A DNA stretch of 64,000 nt, taken from Nonomuraea maritima (GTDB lineage Bacteria; Actinomycetota; Actinomycetes; Streptosporangiales; Streptosporangiaceae). The notes below the pieces were generated by a model that had not been told where the DNA came from, ran no database searches, and saw only the letters and a list, made by a program, of their open reading frames with translations. A program made the translations under genes and the position numbers. The DNA lies in contig NZ_FNFB01000001.1 in the NCBI RefSeq assembly GCF_900100395.1, positions 372,001 to 436,000 of the forward strand, written 5' to 3'. Shown here in pieces: positions 61,946 through 64,000 of this stretch; position 1 is the first letter of the stretch; every line of letters begins with the position of its first letter.

Positions 61946-63790
61946 TCACTGGTTGCCGGTCGCCCGCTCCAGCAGCACCTTGCGCTGCTTCTCCAGCGCG
62001 AGCAGCTCGCCGAAGAGGCGGCGGTGCTCCTGGTCGTCGTCGACCGGGTTGATGCGCTGCAGGCGCGACTTGGCCTGGGCGATGGCGCGGTCGACCGCCA
62101 TGGTCTCGACCCGCGCGAGGATGCCCGTGGCGTACCGCTGCTCGACCTCGGCGTCCGCCTGGAACGGCTCGACCGCGAAGCGGGTCACGAGCACCCGCGA
62201 CCCCTCCTCGTAGGCGTGCTCCAGCAGCCGGTCGACCCATTCGCGGCCGCCGTGCGCGGCCCCCGCGAGACCTCCGGCGGCGGTGATGACCTTGTGCAGG
62301 GCGATGTGGTCGGGCGTGGTGAACGCCTGCGGGTCGAGGGCGTCGAACGAGGGGCCGAGCAGCGCGGGACGCTGGACGGCCAGCTTCAGCAGCTCACGCT
62401 CGACGCGCACGCTCGGGTCGAGCGGCGCGGCCTGGGGGGCGCTCCGGCGGCGGCCCTGCTGGACGCCCGGCGCCTCGGCGATGCGCTGCATGACGAACCG
62501 CTCGTCCATGAAGCCGAGCCAGCGGTCGAGGTCGATGGCGTAGCGCTTGCGCAGCCCGACGTCCTTGATCGAGGCCACGATGGGCGCGGCGGCGTCGAGA
62601 GCGGCGATCTTGCCCTCGTTGCTGCGCAGGTCGTAGCGGGCGATCGTGCTCCTGATCGCGAACTGGAACAGCGGCTCGCGGCTCGCGATCAGGTCGCGCA
62701 CGGCCGCGTCGCCCTGCTTGACGCGCAGGTCGCACGGGTCGAGCCCGTCACCCTGCACGGCGACGTAGGTCTGTGTGACGAACTTCTGCTCGTCGGCGAA
62801 CGCCCGCAGCGCCGCCTTCTGCCCCGCCGCGTCGCCGTCGAAGGTGAAGATGACCTCGCCGCGGAACTCGGCCTGGTCGAACAGGAAACGGCGCAGGATC
62901 TTGATGTGCTCCTCGCCGAACGACGTGCCGCAGGTGGCGACCGCGGTGGGGACACCGGCGAGATGACAGGCCATCACGTCGGTGTATCCCTCGACGATCA
63001 CGGCCTGCGCCCGCTTGGAGATCTCGCGTTTGGCGAGATCGATTCCATAAAGGACCTGGCTCTTCTTGTAAAGCGGGGAGTCAGGGGTATTCAGGTATTT
63101 CGGCCCGTCGTCGGAATCGAGCAGCTTGCGTGCGCCGAATCCGATCACATCGCCCGTGGCGTCCCTGATGGGCCAGATCAGCCGCCCCCTGAACCGGTCG
63201 ATCGGCCCCCTGCGGCCCTCTTTCGCGAGGCCGCCCTTGACCAGCTCGTCGGCGCTGAACCCGCGGGCCATGAGGTGGCGGGCCAGCGCCTCCCACTCGT
63301 TGGGCGCGTAGCCGACCCCGAACGTCTCGGCGTCGGCCCGCTCGAAGCCCCGCTCGGACAGGAAGCGCCGGCCCGGCGCCGCCTCGGGGCTCATCAGCTT
63401 GCCGACGTAGAACTCGGCCGCGGCCCGATGGGCCTCGATCAGCCGGGCGCGCTCGCCGTGGTCGCGCCGCGGGACGTAGCCGCCCTGCTCGTACTGCAGC
63501 TGGATGCCGGCCCGCTGGGCCAGCCGCTCGACGGCCTCGCCGAACGACAGGTGCTCGATCTTCTCGACGAACGTGATCACGTCGCCGCCCTCGGAACACC
63601 CGAAGCAGTAGAACATCCCCCGCTCGGGGGTCACGTTGAAGGACGGGCTCTTCTCGTCGTGGAAGGGGCACAGCCCCTTGAGGTTGCCGCCTCCGGCGTT
63701 GCGCAACTGGATGTGCTCGCCGATGACCTCGGCGATGGGGGAGCGCTCGCGCACGAGTGCGATGTCGACATCTCGGATCCGGCCAGCCAC
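61946..63790 (-). CDS. dnaG: DNA primase
   Basis: A 614-residue primase that lays RNA primers at the fork with DnaB. Zinc-binding domain LCPFHDEKSPSFNVTPERGMFYCFGCSEGG, then the RNA polymerase core with FGARKL and Toprim motifs (VIVEGYTDVMACH; FTFDGDAAG), and a C-terminal helicase-interacting domain. GTG 63790. Normal length for the family; nothing odd. Confidence 0.96.
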   Translation of the reverse strand: MAGRIRDVDIALVRERSPIAEVIGEHIQLRNAGGGNLKGLCPFHDEKSPSFNVTPERGMFYCFGCSEGGDVITFVEKIEHLSFGEAVERLAQRAGIQLQYEQGGYVPRRDHGERARLIEAHRAAAEFYVGKLMSPEAAPGRRFLSERGFERADAETFGVGYAPNEWEALARHLMARGFSADELVKGGLAKEGRRGPIDRFRGRLIWPIRDATGDVIGFGARKLLDSDDGPKYLNTPDSPLYKKSQVLYGIDLAKREISKRAQAVIVEGYTDVMACHLAGVPTAVATCGTSFGEEHIKILRRFLFDQAEFRGEVIFTFDGDAAGQKAALRAFADEQKFVTQTYVAVQGDGLDPCDLRVKQGDAAVRDLIASREPLFQFAIRSTIARYDLRSNEGKIAALDAAAPIVASIKDVGLRKRYAIDLDRWLGFMDERFVMQRIAEAPGVQQGRRRSAPQAAPLDPSVRVERELLKLAVQRPALLGPSFDALDPQAFTTPDHIALHKVITAAGGLAGAAHGGREWVDRLLEHAYEEGSRVLVTRFAVEPFQADAEVEQRYATGILARVETMAVDRAIAQAKSRLQRINPVDDDQEHRRLFGELLALEKQRKVLLERATGNQ

Positions 63791-63895
63791 GTCGGTGAGT
63801 CTATTCCGCCCGGCCGACGGTTCCGACGCGCCGGGTGTTTCCGGGTACGCGGTACGTCCTGGCGGCCGGGAGGGAAGGCGAAGGTTACCCGCAGG

Positions 63896-64000
63896 CCGCT
63901 AAAGACCGAAAGCGGCTCTGCGGGGGCTCCGGGTGGGCTACAAAGGTAAAAGTTGCCGGTGGAACCGGCGAAAACAGTGAGCACAGGTGGAGACCATGCA
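63896..64000 (+). promoter_or_regulatory. Divergent leader with probable start of next gene at 63996
   Basis: The sequence ends with GGTGGAG then ACC and ATG at 63996, a ribosome-binding-site-to-start layout for a plus-strand gene cut by the window edge. An imperfect stem CCGCT...AGCGG (63896-63915) lies upstream. Only two codons are seen, so the product is unknown. Confidence 0.35.

Overview
The window is very GC-rich actinobacterial chromosome: G/C-ending codons, GTG starts, a PknG-GlnX-GlnH type operon, a principal sigma factor beside dnaG, and many TA...T motifs 6-7 nt before start codons (leaderless mRNAs). Gene content fits a Streptosporangiales member such as a Nonomuraea-like organism; that placement is inference, since no marker was compared. 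There is no rRNA or CRISPR array. One tRNA (Asn, GTT) is present.

Left part, 1-15.9 kb. After a 5'-truncated secreted serine-protease-like gene, a small unknown gene and a relic of an FMN reductase comes the most striking locus. A single 2538-residue iterative-type polyketide synthase (KS-AT-DH-cMT-ER-KR-ACP, the layout of fungal highly reducing PKSs, no thioesterase) is followed by a tightly coupled set resembling oleA (thiolase), oleC (AMP-forming beta-lactone synthetase), oleD (ketone reductase) and oleB (beta-lactone decarboxylase). Two membrane proteins (DUF6230, DUF6114) follow. I infer that the PKS makes a reduced, possibly methyl-branched acyl chain, that OleA joins it head-to-head to another acyl group, and that OleD/C/B convert the product through a beta-lactone to a long olefin.

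16-27.7 kb. An ABC ATPase/permease pair, a PadR repressor with a palindromic operator and a HAAS-type membrane partner, a secreted C39-like peptidase behind tandem repeats, a caspase-nSTAND-14xWD40 signalling protein, a MetE-like zinc protein, and an intradiol-dioxygenase-like lipoprotein.

27.7-39.8 kb. A minus-strand operon of a TetR repressor (perfect 11-bp-arm operator), a rifamycin-phosphotransferase-like PEP/ATP dikinase and a 71-residue protein; a 1270-residue TPR protein; small envelope proteins including a 27-residue membrane peptide coupled to a DUF6766 protein; a PLP enzyme; galactokinase; an enoyl-CoA hydratase.

39.8-44.7 kb is accessory in character: bacterial nitric-oxide synthase, two small-molecule phosphotransferase homologues, a DUF1963 protein, then a degraded IS3-type transposase and a degraded tyrosine integrase abutting the 3' end of tRNA-Asn, the scar of an old integration.

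44.8-55.8 kb. A YtxH-like protein, a glycoside hydrolase pair, a small membrane protein, and a seven-gene fully overlapping operon: coiled-coil protein, PknG-like kinase, PP2C phosphatase, VWA protein, FHA protein, GlnX-like four-helix sensor and GlnH-like binding lipoprotein. Kinase, phosphatase and FHA protein all carry zinc ribbons, suggesting one signalling complex.

55.8-64 kb. IclR regulator, HMG-CoA-lyase family enzyme, class III CoA-transferase and a divergent GntP permease, driven by two mirrored promoters with the same 15-bp operator, then core housekeeping genes: sigma-70 (RpoD/HrdB) and DnaG primase.
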